Below are positions 8,421-17,227 of a DNA stretch of 64,000 bases, one piece after another. The translations under genes and the position numbers were made by a program. The notes under the pieces are model-generated. The model did not search any database. It worked only from the letters and a program-made list of their open reading frames with translations, and was not told the origin of the DNA. Every line of letters begins with the position of its first letter. Within the stretch, counting starts at the first letter, position 1. Origin of the DNA: Anaerosalibacter sp. Marseille-P3206 (GTDB lineage: Bacteria; Bacillota; Clostridia; Tissierellales; Sporanaerobacteraceae); assembly GCF_900155565.1 (NCBI RefSeq), contig NZ_FUHM01000002.1, forward strand, positions 992,001-1,056,000, given 5' to 3'.

Positions 8421-9710
8421 TTAAAACATTTCCTCTTGTTTTTGTCTAAGTTTATATAGTAATGTACTCTTGTCTAACTCTATCATATCGTAAGTAATAA
8501 ATTCACCTTTTTTAACATCTCTTTTTAGCACAGTTCTATCGTTAATTAGTCCTATTGGAACTAATTTTTCTCTTTTGGCTATTTCATATCTTTCTAAGCT
8601 TCCATACACTGTATATCCACCTATGCTATCTAGTCTTTCACCAGCTTTTAAATCCTTCTTAGCTACAGTTATTGTATCAGCTACCATTCCACAATTTGGT
8701 GCTATTGTAGCTTCATTGTTTACACATGCATTATAAATAGTTAATGGTGTTTCTAAACTTGTTAGATGATATGGCCTATATAGAACATAATTAGGTCCTG
8801 AACCCATATTTAAATACTCTAATTGATTGTGTACCTCTTCTAGATTTGTTGTAAATATTGCATATACCCCTGGAGCAATTCCCCTTACATAGTCAACTGT
8901 ATAGTAACTATTTAGAACTCCTCCCTCTTCTTTTAATCTTAAGTGATTTTTCAAGTCATCTATATTACTTTCTATGCCATGACATCCTCTAATATCTGGC
9001 ACAAATCCAGTAGCATTACAAACACAATTAAGCTCTATCATAGTATTTGTTCCATCAATGAATCCTGCTAACATATTGGGCTTTAACTCTTTTCTCATTG
9101 CTTCTTCATATACAGTATCTGGATTTACAGATAGATTTATAGGGTTATTCTTTCCTTTTCCTAATGCTAAAACTTCAAAACCCAATCCTATTGCAAAATC
9201 ATACAGTTCTATCACTGCCCCAGGCTCATCTCCTGCAGTGCCTGTATATACTACTCCTGCATCTAAAGCATATTTATGTAATATAGGCCCTACTACGCAA
9301 TCAGCTTCTACATTTAGCATGATGATATGCTTATTGTTTCCTATTGCATCTACTGCAATCTTAGCTCCTGTTTCTGGAACCCCTGTAGCATCTACTACTG
9401 CTTGTATTCCATTAACCTTTGCTGCAACATCCATGTATTCAGCTGCAACGTATTTTCCTCTTTCAATTGCAGTATTTATTTTGTCTATAGAATTTGTTAC
9501 TACTATATCTTCTTTTCCTATTCCTGCAGATATAAGTGAATTTATTGCCTTTTCAACATTTCTATTTACTACTAGAGATGGAATCATTCCCTTTATTCTA
9601 GTCATCTGATTGACTAATCCTTTGCCCATCTTTCCAGCACCAATTATTGCTACCTTTATTGGTTTACCCTGATTTGATAACTCCTGTAACTTTTTATTCA
9701 TTATTAACAT
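8421..9710 (-). CDS. NAD(P)-dependent oxidoreductase, homoserine-dehydrogenase-like with C-terminal SAF domain
   Basis: A Rossmann start (KVAIIGAGKMGKGLVNQM) is followed by a homoserine-dehydrogenase-like region (AVVDATGVPETGAKIA, GTAGDEPGAVIELYDFA, GLGFEVLALGKGKNNP). The C-terminal ~80 residues are an SAF-type domain (KKDLKAGERLDSIGGYTVYG, LKRDVKKGEFITYDMI). Such proteins are widespread in Clostridia and are often annotated as homoserine dehydrogenase. The substrate is unknown and no threonine or methionine genes are nearby. The first ATG has AAAGGATGAG at a proper distance. Single-gene unit. Confidence 0.75.
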   Translation of the reverse strand: MLIMNKKLQELSNQGKPIKVAIIGAGKMGKGLVNQMTRIKGMIPSLVVNRNVEKAINSLISAGIGKEDIVVTNSIDKINTAIERGKYVAAEYMDVAAKVNGIQAVVDATGVPETGAKIAVDAIGNNKHIIMLNVEADCVVGPILHKYALDAGVVYTGTAGDEPGAVIELYDFAIGLGFEVLALGKGKNNPINLSVNPDTVYEEAMRKELKPNMLAGFIDGTNTMIELNCVCNATGFVPDIRGCHGIESNIDDLKNHLRLKEEGGVLNSYYTVDYVRGIAPGVYAIFTTNLEEVHNQLEYLNMGSGPNYVLYRPYHLTSLETPLTIYNACVNNEATIAPNCGMVADTITVAKKDLKAGERLDSIGGYTVYGSLERYEIAKREKLVPIGLINDRTVLKRDVKKGEFITYDMIELDKSTLLYKLRQKQEEMF

Positions 9711-9872
9711 AATCTCATCCTTTCAATTTGGTATTACTCCAAATCACTAAACATCTTTTTGTGTAATATCTATCTTCATGTTAAATATTCAAACTTAAAA
9801 TTTACATATTCTATTATACTAGAAATGTAAAAATATAAAAGAATTTTATTTAAATCTCAAAAACAACAAAAC

Positions 9873-9909
9873 TGTGGACAATATTTTTTTCAATATAATT
9901 TTATCCACA
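9873..9909. repeat. Inverted pair of DnaA-box-like 9-mers
   Basis: TGTGGACAA (9873-9881, the complement of TTGTCCACA) and TTATCCACA (9901-9909) face each other across an AT-rich 19-bp spacer. TTATCCACA is the exact consensus DnaA box. The pair could form a hairpin and might only be the terminator of the leftward gene ending at 9944. No dnaA or dnaN is nearby, so this is not the replication origin. Confidence 0.4.
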
Positions 9910-9943
9910 GTTTAACCACAATCAGTTTAAATATTAACTAATC

Positions 9944-10486
9944 TTATTTACTTAAAAGTTCTTTAAGTTTTTCTTCTATATAATCTACTAAAGGTAGTTC
10001 CCCGATAGTTACCTTATCTTCTTCATATAGATCTGCTTTTATTTTAAAGAAGTTTACAATCAGTTTGTTTTCAACAATACTATACTCTTCTTCTAATCCC
10101 GGAACAAATATTACTTCTAATTCTTCATGTTTTGTATCACCATAATTTTCATTTAATTTTTCTACAAGGCTACTTAAATTTAATTTCTTTACTGGTAAAA
10201 CCATCATTTCAGTAAATCCTAAATCCTCTAACATCCACATGTTAAAATTCCAAAATCTTCTTTCCTTTTTGCTTTCACTATTTAACATTTCTCTGTTTGA
10301 AATAGCACTTAAAACTCTTCTTACAGAATCACTATTGAACTCATCGTCATATACATACTTCATATCTTCTTCATCAGATAATTCAATTATGTACGTTTCT
10401 CCAACCTTTCCCTTTTCACTAGTGACTTGCCAATAATAGTACATCATTTCAATAATATTGTACCTTACACCTATTCTTTTTATCAT
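9944..10486 (-). CDS. Conserved-looking protein of unknown function
   Basis: The 180-residue soluble acidic protein is not one I recognise. It begins MIKRIGVRYNIIEMMYYYWQ, has a charged middle with several Glu/Lys pairs, and ends in a short helical LVDYIEEKLKELL. There is no signal peptide, no membrane helix and no metal-binding motif. The ATG follows AAAGGGAG. It is a single leftward gene upstream of the DnaA-box-like inverted repeat and downstream of cvfB. Confidence 0.6.
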   Translation of the reverse strand: MIKRIGVRYNIIEMMYYYWQVTSEKGKVGETYIIELSDEEDMKYVYDDEFNSDSVRRVLSAISNREMLNSESKKERRFWNFNMWMLEDLGFTEMMVLPVKKLNLSSLVEKLNENYGDTKHEELEVIFVPGLEEEYSIVENKLIVNFFKIKADLYEEDKVTIGELPLVDYIEEKLKELLSK

Positions 10487-10529
10487 GGTAACACTCCCTT
10501 TTAATTAGAATCAAGTAAATTTAATTATA

Positions 10530-11366
10530 TCACATTTTTTTAAATCTAATGCCACCATTAAAAAACTCAATTTTTTCTTCCTTCAAAAGTCTTCCTACTG
10601 CTCTTTTAAATGCACTCTTACTCATATTCAATTCTTCACGTATTCTCTTAGGGGAACTATCATCGTTAAGATTAAGCTCTCCACGGTTTTTCTTCATCTT
10701 GTTTAGTATAATCTCTGCATCCTTATCTATTTGCTTATAAGACTTACTTCTTAAGCTTAAATACAGCCTACCATCTTCCCTTACCTTTGTAATTCGAATA
10801 TCAACTTGATCTCCCGGTCTAAATACTCCATATATTTCATTCTTAGGTATTAGTCCATCATACAAATTGTCTACCGCTACAAAAGCACCCATATCAGGGT
10901 TCATGCTGTAAATAGTACCAACAGTTTTGTCATTTTCTTTATATGGAGAATTTGTAGAAAGGAGATTTTTAATTTGCATAGTCGCACAAGGTCTATTGCT
11001 TTTATCAATATACACTCCTACTAAATATGTTCTACCCTTTTCAACTCGTACAGCCTGTTCTTTGAAAGGTAGGAACAGATCCTTATCTACTCCCCAGTCT
11101 AAAAACGCACCTATCTTTGATGTAGATACAACTCTAAGTAAACCTATTTCTCCAACAGTCAACTTAGGCTTAACTTTTGTAGCAACTAATTTATCATTTG
11201 AATCTACATATACAAATACCTCAAGCCTATCTTTTACCTTTGTTCCATTTGGCACTTCTTTTTTCCCTAAAAATGCACTTTCTCTACTATTACCATCACT
11301 TAAATAAACCCCTTTAGGACTTATCTTTACAACTTCTAACTTTTGAATCTTTCCAACTTCTATCAT
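10530..11366 (-). CDS. cvfB: CvfB-family S1 RNA-binding protein
   Basis: 278 residues with three S1-like OB segments (GKIQKLEVVKISPKGVYL; GLLRVVSTSKIGAFLDWG; VGTIYSMNPDMGAFVAVDN) and a C-terminal winged helix (KRIREELNMSKSAFKRAVGR). This is the order known for CvfB/YitL, an RNA-binding regulator of virulence genes in staphylococci. GLIPKNEIYGVFRPGDQVDI is typical of the third S1 domain. The protein is cytosolic. Its RNA targets in this organism are unknown. Confidence 0.85.
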   Translation of the reverse strand: MIEVGKIQKLEVVKISPKGVYLSDGNSRESAFLGKKEVPNGTKVKDRLEVFVYVDSNDKLVATKVKPKLTVGEIGLLRVVSTSKIGAFLDWGVDKDLFLPFKEQAVRVEKGRTYLVGVYIDKSNRPCATMQIKNLLSTNSPYKENDKTVGTIYSMNPDMGAFVAVDNLYDGLIPKNEIYGVFRPGDQVDIRITKVREDGRLYLSLRSKSYKQIDKDAEIILNKMKKNRGELNLNDDSSPKRIREELNMSKSAFKRAVGRLLKEEKIEFFNGGIRFKKM

Positions 11367-11449
11367 CTTGCACCACCTTTTATATTTACCTTTATATAGT
11401 ATTCTATCACAATTTCATCTATTTATTTTATTAAGTTTGTCTAAAAAAA

Positions 11450-11479
11450 GAAAAAGCCGTACATTATTTATGTACAGCC
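11450..11479 (-). terminator. Terminator overlapping the TSCPD gene end
   Basis: On the minus strand GGCTGTACAT and ATGTACGGC pair (one G-T wobble) and are followed by a T-run. The stem includes the stop region of the TSCPD gene. Confidence 0.75.
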
Positions 11480-11733
11480 TTGTTTTTATTAATCTCTATA
11501 TATTCCTTCAATGCATTAGAAAGTTGGTCAGGACATGAAGTTGGTTTACCACCACAAGTAATCCCTGAAAGTTTTTCAATCACTTCTTCAATATCCATTC
11601 CCTCAGCTAATTTCGAAACACCTTGTGTATTTCCATCACAACCACCTAAAAAGCTAATATTTTTTACCTTTCCATCAACTACATCAAAGGTAATTCTCCT
11701 AGAACAAACACCTTTTGGAATATACTCATACAT
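11464..11733 (-). CDS. TSCPD-domain protein (TIGR03905-like)
   Basis: This 89-residue protein belongs to the small TSCPD family found alone in many anaerobes and at the C-terminus of adenosylcobalamin-dependent ribonucleotide reductases. Visible are VCSRRITFDVVDGKV, FLGGCDGNTQGVSKLAEGM, and the name-giving Cys-rich part GITCGGKPTSCPDQLSNAL. The cysteines may bind metal. The function of the stand-alone form is not established. Single gene with its own terminator. Confidence 0.85.
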   Translation of the reverse strand: MYEYIPKGVCSRRITFDVVDGKVKNISFLGGCDGNTQGVSKLAEGMDIEEVIEKLSGITCGGKPTSCPDQLSNALKEYIEINKNKAVHK

Positions 11734-11789
11734 CTCTTGAATTCTCCTTTCCTATCTAATAGCGAAATACATATATTACAAAATTTAAT

Positions 11790-12539
11790 TTAGAAATTGT
11801 ATTTAACTTCGTATTTGCCTTTCAACTCTTCTGTTTTATTTAAATATTTTTCTTGTTGTTTTAACAACAATACTTGTGCTGAAACCTTTTCTCTTGCTTC
11901 TTCTAATGTGCTTGTTTTCTTTTCCTTATGATCTTGTACCTTGATTATATGATATCCAAACTGTGTTTTTACAGGTTCACTAACTACTCCAACTTCAAGT
12001 TCAAATGCTGCCTCTTCAAATTCTTTTACCATTTTTCCCTTAGTGAATTCTCCTAAGTCACCGCCCATACCTTTAGAAGGACATATAGAATACTTTTGAG
12101 CCGCTTCTTCAAATTCTAATCCATCTTTTATCTCATTGATGATCTCTAGCGCCTTTTCTTCATCTTTAACTAATATATGACTAGCTCTAACACTTTCAGG
12201 AGTATTGAAGTATTCTTTATATTTATTGTAATAATCTTCTATTTCTTCATCTGTTGCCTTTACATCTGATAATAATTTTGAAACAGCATATTGTTTCAAT
12301 ATATTAGCTTTTATTATTTCTAATTCACTTTTGAATATTTCATCATTATCAAGGCCTTTTTCAATAGCTTCAAGATAAAGTAATTCCCTACTTACCAATT
12401 CTTCTACTACTTTTTCCATACCTTCTTTTGATTGAAATTGCATTGCAACCTGTGGATTTAATTGACCTAAAAACCCCTGTACATCCTCTTGTGTTATTTC
12501 CTTTCCATTCACTACTGCTAATACTTGGTTTTCATTCAT
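11790..12539 (-). CDS. Parvulin-type peptidyl-prolyl isomerase
   Basis: 249 residues. An N-terminal SurA/PrsA-like helical part (VLAVVNGKEITQEDVQGFL) is followed by one rotamase domain (VRASHILVKDEEKAL, CPSKGMGGDLGEFTKGKMV, VKTQFGYHIIKV). PrsA of Firmicutes is normally a lipoprotein. This protein has neither signal peptide nor lipobox, so it is probably a cytosolic parvulin-type isomerase, as in several clostridia. A C-terminal helix returns to the chaperone-like part. Confidence 0.88.
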   Translation of the reverse strand: MNENQVLAVVNGKEITQEDVQGFLGQLNPQVAMQFQSKEGMEKVVEELVSRELLYLEAIEKGLDNDEIFKSELEIIKANILKQYAVSKLLSDVKATDEEIEDYYNKYKEYFNTPESVRASHILVKDEEKALEIINEIKDGLEFEEAAQKYSICPSKGMGGDLGEFTKGKMVKEFEEAAFELEVGVVSEPVKTQFGYHIIKVQDHKEKKTSTLEEAREKVSAQVLLLKQQEKYLNKTEELKGKYEVKYNF

Positions 12540-12635
12540 CTTCTTATTCTCCTTTGTTTGATTATTTTTCCTCTGTCTTCGCTATTAGAAAGTAACATAT
12601 AGTTTTTTTATTGTCAATAGAAGCTACTGTGATTA

Positions 12636-14288
12636 CTAATTGTTTTCTCTTTTGTTTCCAAACAACTCATCTTTAGTAAACATGGCTATCTTATATACAT
12701 GGTCTGCAATTCTTTCAAGATGACTTATTATATCAATATATATTACACCTGAATCTATACTACAAGTCCCTTCATTAAGCCTTTTTATATGATTCTTTTG
12801 AAACTCATTACACAAGTAATCCATTTTATTTTCAAGTTCACACATTTTTTCAATAGATTTTTGATTTTTATTCTCAACAGCAATAATTACATTGTCAAAC
12901 ATTTCTATCAAGATACCCTCTATTTCCTTTAATTCATTAACAGCAGTATCAGTAAACTCAAGGTCCTTTTCCATTTTTATTTTACATAAATCAGTTATGT
13001 CTATAACCCTATCCCCAATTCTTTCTATATTGTTTATACTGCTTATCATAGCAGGAACCATAATAGATTGACTTTCTGTAAGTTCCTTTTTTGAAATTTC
13101 AACAATGTACCTGGTAACATCTTTCTGCATCTTGTCTATCATAACCTCATTGTCACCAATTAATGCTATTTTCTTACTATCGCCTGTATATACCAAATCC
13201 ATTACATCAATAAACATAGCTTTTACTATCTTAGCGCCTCTTATTATCTCTGAACGTGAAGCTTGTAACCCTGCTACAGGAGTATCAATAAGCAGTTTAT
13301 CTAATACTTTCTTGTCTGTATGATTTTCACCCTTTGGCCTTATTACTTTATTAAGAAACTCAACATAGTATTTTGTTAAAGGTAAAAATATTATAGCATT
13401 TATTGAATTAAATAGTGTATGAGAATTAGCAATATAAGCACTTATATCAGCTTTAGGTTGAAAATACAATGTTACCCCAGAAACTATTTTTAAAAAAATA
13501 GGTAGAGTTAATCCTGTTAGTATAACTCCAAATAAATTATAAAAGGTGTGAGCCCATGCAGTTCTTCTGGCATTAATATTACCTGTCATACTTGCAAGCT
13601 GTGCTGTAAGACAAGTCCCTATATTGTCTCCTAACATAATACATACTGCAGATCTTAAATCTAGTAAACCTGCTTGAGCCAGTACCATTACAAGTCCAAT
13701 GGTAGCAGCACTACTATGAACCATAGCTGTAACACAAGCCCCTAAAAGTACACCTAAAATAGGAATTGAAGCATAGTGTGTGAAAAAGTACTTCAATGAT
13801 TCACTTTCTTTCATATAAGGAACTCCACCATTTAATATCTTAAGACCTAAAAACATCATTCCAAATCCCATCATTGCTCGGCCGACATTTTTTAATGTTT
13901 TATTTTTAGAAAACTGACTTATAGCAAAACCTATTCCCAACACTGGAAGTGCAATATCAGTTAATTTAAACTTAAAACTAAATGCCATAAGTTGAGCTGT
14001 TATTGTAGTTCCTATATTAGCACCATAGATTATTCCTAAAGCTTGCGTAAGGTTCATAAGGCCTGCATTGACAAATCCAACAGTTAATACTGTAATAGCA
14101 GTACTGCTTTGTACAATTGCTGTTAAAAAAACTCCTACTAAAAAAGCACTCCAGATCTTCCCAGTTAATACTGATAGAATTTTTTTCATCATATTACCTG
14201 AAGCCTTTTCTAGACCATCCCCCATCATATTTACGCCATACATTAGTAAAGCTGTCCCACCAATAATACCAAAGATTAATTCTTTCAT
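12636..14288 (-). CDS. Na/Pi-cotransporter family protein with PhoU-like C-terminus
   Basis: The ~550-residue membrane protein has two inverted Na_Pi_cotrans repeats with signature QSSTAITVLTVGFVNAG and HSSAATIGLVMVLAQAG segments. These are followed by a cytosolic PhoU-like helical domain from about residue 340 (NEVMIDKMQKDVTRYI, INNIERIGDRVIDITDL, HLERIADHVYKIA). Likely function: sodium-coupled phosphate uptake. I moved the start to the ATG at 14288, because GGAGGA lies in front of it and the extra upstream codons would sit inside the ribosome site. Confidence 0.88.
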   Translation of the reverse strand: MKELIFGIIGGTALLMYGVNMMGDGLEKASGNMMKKILSVLTGKIWSAFLVGVFLTAIVQSSTAITVLTVGFVNAGLMNLTQALGIIYGANIGTTITAQLMAFSFKFKLTDIALPVLGIGFAISQFSKNKTLKNVGRAMMGFGMMFLGLKILNGGVPYMKESESLKYFFTHYASIPILGVLLGACVTAMVHSSAATIGLVMVLAQAGLLDLRSAVCIMLGDNIGTCLTAQLASMTGNINARRTAWAHTFYNLFGVILTGLTLPIFLKIVSGVTLYFQPKADISAYIANSHTLFNSINAIIFLPLTKYYVEFLNKVIRPKGENHTDKKVLDKLLIDTPVAGLQASRSEIIRGAKIVKAMFIDVMDLVYTGDSKKIALIGDNEVMIDKMQKDVTRYIVEISKKELTESQSIMVPAMISSINNIERIGDRVIDITDLCKIKMEKDLEFTDTAVNELKEIEGILIEMFDNVIIAVENKNQKSIEKMCELENKMDYLCNEFQKNHIKRLNEGTCSIDSGVIYIDIISHLERIADHVYKIAMFTKDELFGNKRENN

Positions 14289-14456
14289 ATAATTCCTCCA
14301 TTGCAATGTAGTAATATGTAGAATTTTAGCACATTAAAATTATATAACTAATTGGGAATAAAGTAAATGAAACTTCTCTTAAAGTGGATAAATAAAAAAA
14401 TTTGTGCTAAACTATTTATTATAAAATTATAGAAATCTTTAAAGCAGAGGTGCACT

Positions 14457-15434
14457 ATGGAAAATAAAATACGAGTAGGAATAGTTGGATATGGTAATTT
14501 GGGAAAAGGTGTAGAATCAGCTCTAAAACTTAATGATGATTTTGTCCTCAAAGGTATATTTACTAGAAGAGATACCTCCCTTGTAGATGCCAATTCAAAA
14601 GTTATCCATATTTCTAAAATACTAGACTATAAAGATGAGATTGACGTTTTAATCCTTTGCGGCGGTTCAGCTAATGACCTACCAGAACAATGCCCGATCC
14701 TTGTAAATGATTTTAATACTGTAGATGCTTATGATAATCATGGTAAAATACCTGAATACTTTAAAAAAGTAGATGAGGTAGCAAAAAAATCCAACAAGAT
14801 AAGTTTAATTTCTATAGGATGGGATCCAGGACTATTTTCTCTTAATAGAATGCTAGCTCAAGCTCTACTTCCAAATGGAGAAAGCTATACTTTCTGGGGA
14901 AAAGGTATAAGTCAAGGTCATTCTGATGCTATTCGAAAAGTTAAAGGCGTAAAAGCTGCAGTTCAATATACAGTGCCTTCAGAAGAAGCAATTAAAAAAG
15001 TTAGAGCAGGTGAAAATCCAAATCTTGAGGCCAGTGAAAAACATAAAAGGGTTTGCTATGTAGTACCTTATGATTTTAATGATGTAGAAAGAATTGAAAG
15101 GGAAATAAAATCTATACCAGATTATTTTCTGGGTTATGATACTACAGTTCATTTCATCACTGAAGAAGAATTACAAAAAAATCACTCAAATATGCCTCAT
15201 GGAGGTTTTGTAATACGCACTGGTGAAACTGGGAATAATCATAAACAAAAAATCGAATTCAATCTATCTTTAGATAGTAATCCTGAATTTACTTCTTCTG
15301 TACTGATTGCTTTTGCTCGTGCAGTTTATAAGATGTCACGAGAAGGCAAAAGTGGTGCCTTTTCAATATTTGATGTTCCACTAGCTTATATTTCTCCTAT
15401 GAGTGGAGAAGAATTGAGAAAGAATTTTTTGTAA
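14457..15434 (+). CDS. ddh: meso-Diaminopimelate D-dehydrogenase
   Basis: 325 residues: Rossmann start KIRVGIVGYGNLGKGVESAL, LILCGGSANDLPEQCP, VDAYDNHGKIPEYF, SIGWDPGLFSLNRML and GKGISQGHSDAIRKVKGVK. All of these are characteristic of Ddh, which makes meso-diaminopimelate in one NADPH-dependent step from tetrahydrodipicolinate for lysine and peptidoglycan synthesis. Length matches the family (about 326). The ATG follows AGAGGTG. A terminator hairpin follows. Confidence 0.95.
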   Translation: MENKIRVGIVGYGNLGKGVESALKLNDDFVLKGIFTRRDTSLVDANSKVIHISKILDYKDEIDVLILCGGSANDLPEQCPILVNDFNTVDAYDNHGKIPEYFKKVDEVAKKSNKISLISIGWDPGLFSLNRMLAQALLPNGESYTFWGKGISQGHSDAIRKVKGVKAAVQYTVPSEEAIKKVRAGENPNLEASEKHKRVCYVVPYDFNDVERIEREIKSIPDYFLGYDTTVHFITEEELQKNHSNMPHGGFVIRTGETGNNHKQKIEFNLSLDSNPEFTSSVLIAFARAVYKMSREGKSGAFSIFDVPLAYISPMSGEELRKNFL

Positions 15435-15450
15435 TAATGAGTTATAATAT

Positions 15451-15492
15451 ATCCCTAGTCCCCGAATATTCAGATAGGCTAGGGATTATTAT
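15451..15492 (+). terminator. Terminator of ddh
   Basis: ATCCCTAG (15451-15458) and CTAGGGAT (15479-15486) form an 8-bp stem followed by TTATTATTT. Confidence 0.75.
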
Positions 15493-15535
15493 TTATAAAA
15501 TAGCAAATAATAATATCACTTGACTATATAAGAAG

Positions 15536-16252
15536 GTGATTGAAATAGAAATACTTGAAAAAGCTTATTACCATTTTCTGAGTACAATTCTAGGAATTGC
15601 AAATCCCATTAAAAAATCAATAATTAAAACCCAATGTAAAGTTCACAAGGCTATTAATTTGGATGCCTTAATAATTCTTAAAAATGACATATATACAGAT
15701 GAGTATAATTTTTTTTACAACTTTATACTAGATATAAATGAAGGGGCTGTATGGGCAGATCAAGATTTTAAAAGCTCAAATCATCTTTATAATCCCTATA
15801 AAAAAAGGGGATTGTACGTAAGAAAAAATGCAATGGATTTAGCAGTAGAGTATTATTACAAAGCTCTAAGCCTATGGAGAAATGAAGAATTTAGTGAATC
15901 ACTATTCTATCTAGGTGCTACACTCCACATTATTCAAGATATGACCATCCCTCAACATGCAAATATACGCCTTTTAGATAATCATCATCAATATGAATCC
16001 TATGTGAAACGTACATATGACTATATAAGGGATTTTCAAGTGAAAAAAGGAACTTACTTACTTGATACTGTTGAAGATTATATAAGATTTAATGCTAGAG
16101 TTGCCATCAAAATATACAACAATTTTAAAACAATATCAAATGATGAAAAAAGATTTTATCACATAACTAAATGTGCTCTCCCCTTAGCAAAGAGAACAAC
16201 TGCTGGAGCAATGGTAATGTTTTATGATGATATAAAAAAAGGCTTCTATTGA
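15536..16252 (+). CDS. Zinc-dependent phospholipase C family protein
   Basis: 238 residues carrying the ligand set of the alpha-toxin/PC-PLC N-domain in order: H in CKVHKAINLDAL, D and H in WADQDFKSSNHLYNP, HxxxDxxxPxH in LHIIQDMTIPQHA, and HxxxE in NHHQYESYV. There is no signal peptide and no C-terminal PLAT domain, unlike secreted clostridial alpha-toxins, so it may be intracellular or exported another way. The start is uncertain: the GTG at 15536 overlaps the AGAAGG ribosome site and no ATG lies in frame nearby. Confidence 0.82.
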   Translation: MIEIEILEKAYYHFLSTILGIANPIKKSIIKTQCKVHKAINLDALIILKNDIYTDEYNFFYNFILDINEGAVWADQDFKSSNHLYNPYKKRGLYVRKNAMDLAVEYYYKALSLWRNEEFSESLFYLGATLHIIQDMTIPQHANIRLLDNHHQYESYVKRTYDYIRDFQVKKGTYLLDTVEDYIRFNARVAIKIYNNFKTISNDEKRFYHITKCALPLAKRTTAGAMVMFYDDIKKGFY

Positions 16253-16275
16253 AATACTATTAAGAAGCCTTTTTT
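16234..16275. terminator. Bidirectional terminator
   Basis: AAAAAAAGGCTTCT (16234-16247) and AGAAGCCTTTTTT (16263-16275) pair. The hairpin serves the two convergent genes on either side. Confidence 0.8.
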
Positions 16276-16280
16276 CTCTA

Positions 16281-17087
16281 TTAAGATGCTCTAGAATAAA
16301 TTGGTGTATTTGGATTGTTAGGATTGTCAAAATCAGTTGATATATATTCATAAATATATTCTTCTACTTTAATCCCCATATTTCTCAATCCTTCATTTCC
16401 AAACATTACATTGTATTCTAGTATATAAAGATTGTTACCTACTACTGCTATATCAAATCCAGCATGATTTATATCCAATGTAGTTGCAACTCTTTCAACT
16501 AATTCTATAGCTTCTTGAGGAATATTTGTATAATCATAACTAGCACCTTTTGCAATATTGTTATGAAATTCTCCCTCTTTTGCTATTCTCCAATATGCAC
16601 CTATTACTTTGTTACCTACATATACTATTCTCAAGTCTCTGTCTATAGGAAGTTTTTCTTGAATATACAAAACACTATTGTTATCAATATAATTTTTCAA
16701 TTCTTGTCTATTTTTAATAAGAAAAACTCCTCTTCCCATAGAATTTTTTATTTCCTTTGCTACTAATGGATAACCAAATTCCTCTTCAATTGTTTCTATA
16801 TTTACATCATTTCTACTTAGTACTTGAGTATAAGGTACATTATTAGGAAAAGTAGCCCATAATGCTCTAGTAGTTTCAATCTTGTTATGTCCTAATTGGT
16901 AAGTGCTGATATTGGGAAATATCTTCTTTTTAAGTCCATAAACTAATGAATTCACTTGCCAATATTCTGGAAACAATATATAATCTGCTCCTTTAACCTT
17001 ATCTATTTCTTTAAATATATTTTCTGGCTTTATATAAGTTACATTTGGTATACCTATTGTTCTAAAAGGATCAAAGGTAATTAACAT
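16281..17087 (-). CDS. RimK-type ATP-grasp protein
   Basis: 268 residues with an ATP-grasp fold: FGYPLVAKEIKNSMGRGVFL (ATP-binding Lys and glycine loop), LYIQEKLPIDRDLRIVYVGN, and the metal-binding end HAGFDIAVVGNNLYILEYN with Asp, Glu and Asn. This is the RimK/LysX class that joins a carboxylate to an amine. The short N-terminal domain contains DYILFPEYWQVNSLVYGL. The substrate is unknown and no amino-group carrier protein lies next to it. Confidence 0.8.
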   Translation of the reverse strand: MLITFDPFRTIGIPNVTYIKPENIFKEIDKVKGADYILFPEYWQVNSLVYGLKKKIFPNISTYQLGHNKIETTRALWATFPNNVPYTQVLSRNDVNIETIEEEFGYPLVAKEIKNSMGRGVFLIKNRQELKNYIDNNSVLYIQEKLPIDRDLRIVYVGNKVIGAYWRIAKEGEFHNNIAKGASYDYTNIPQEAIELVERVATTLDINHAGFDIAVVGNNLYILEYNVMFGNEGLRNMGIKVEEYIYEYISTDFDNPNNPNTPIYSRAS

Positions 17088-17227
17088 AGTTTTTCACCAC
17101 CTCATAAATATATCAAAATAATTTTACTACATATAAAAAGTATTTTTCAATACTTTTTTTGTAATAATTAAATATATTTATAAGGCAATAAGTTAGTAAG
17201 TTAGTGCCGGGGGCAGATATTTATTTA

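Noticed and set aside
9873-9909. Replication origin
   Set aside because: No dnaA, dnaN or cluster of boxes is near; only one facing pair exists.
17190-17225. GTGCCGGGGGCAGA-like short palindrome as a third REP element
   Set aside because: TGCC/GGCA is only a 4-bp stem and it lacks the CGTCCCT element of the other two.
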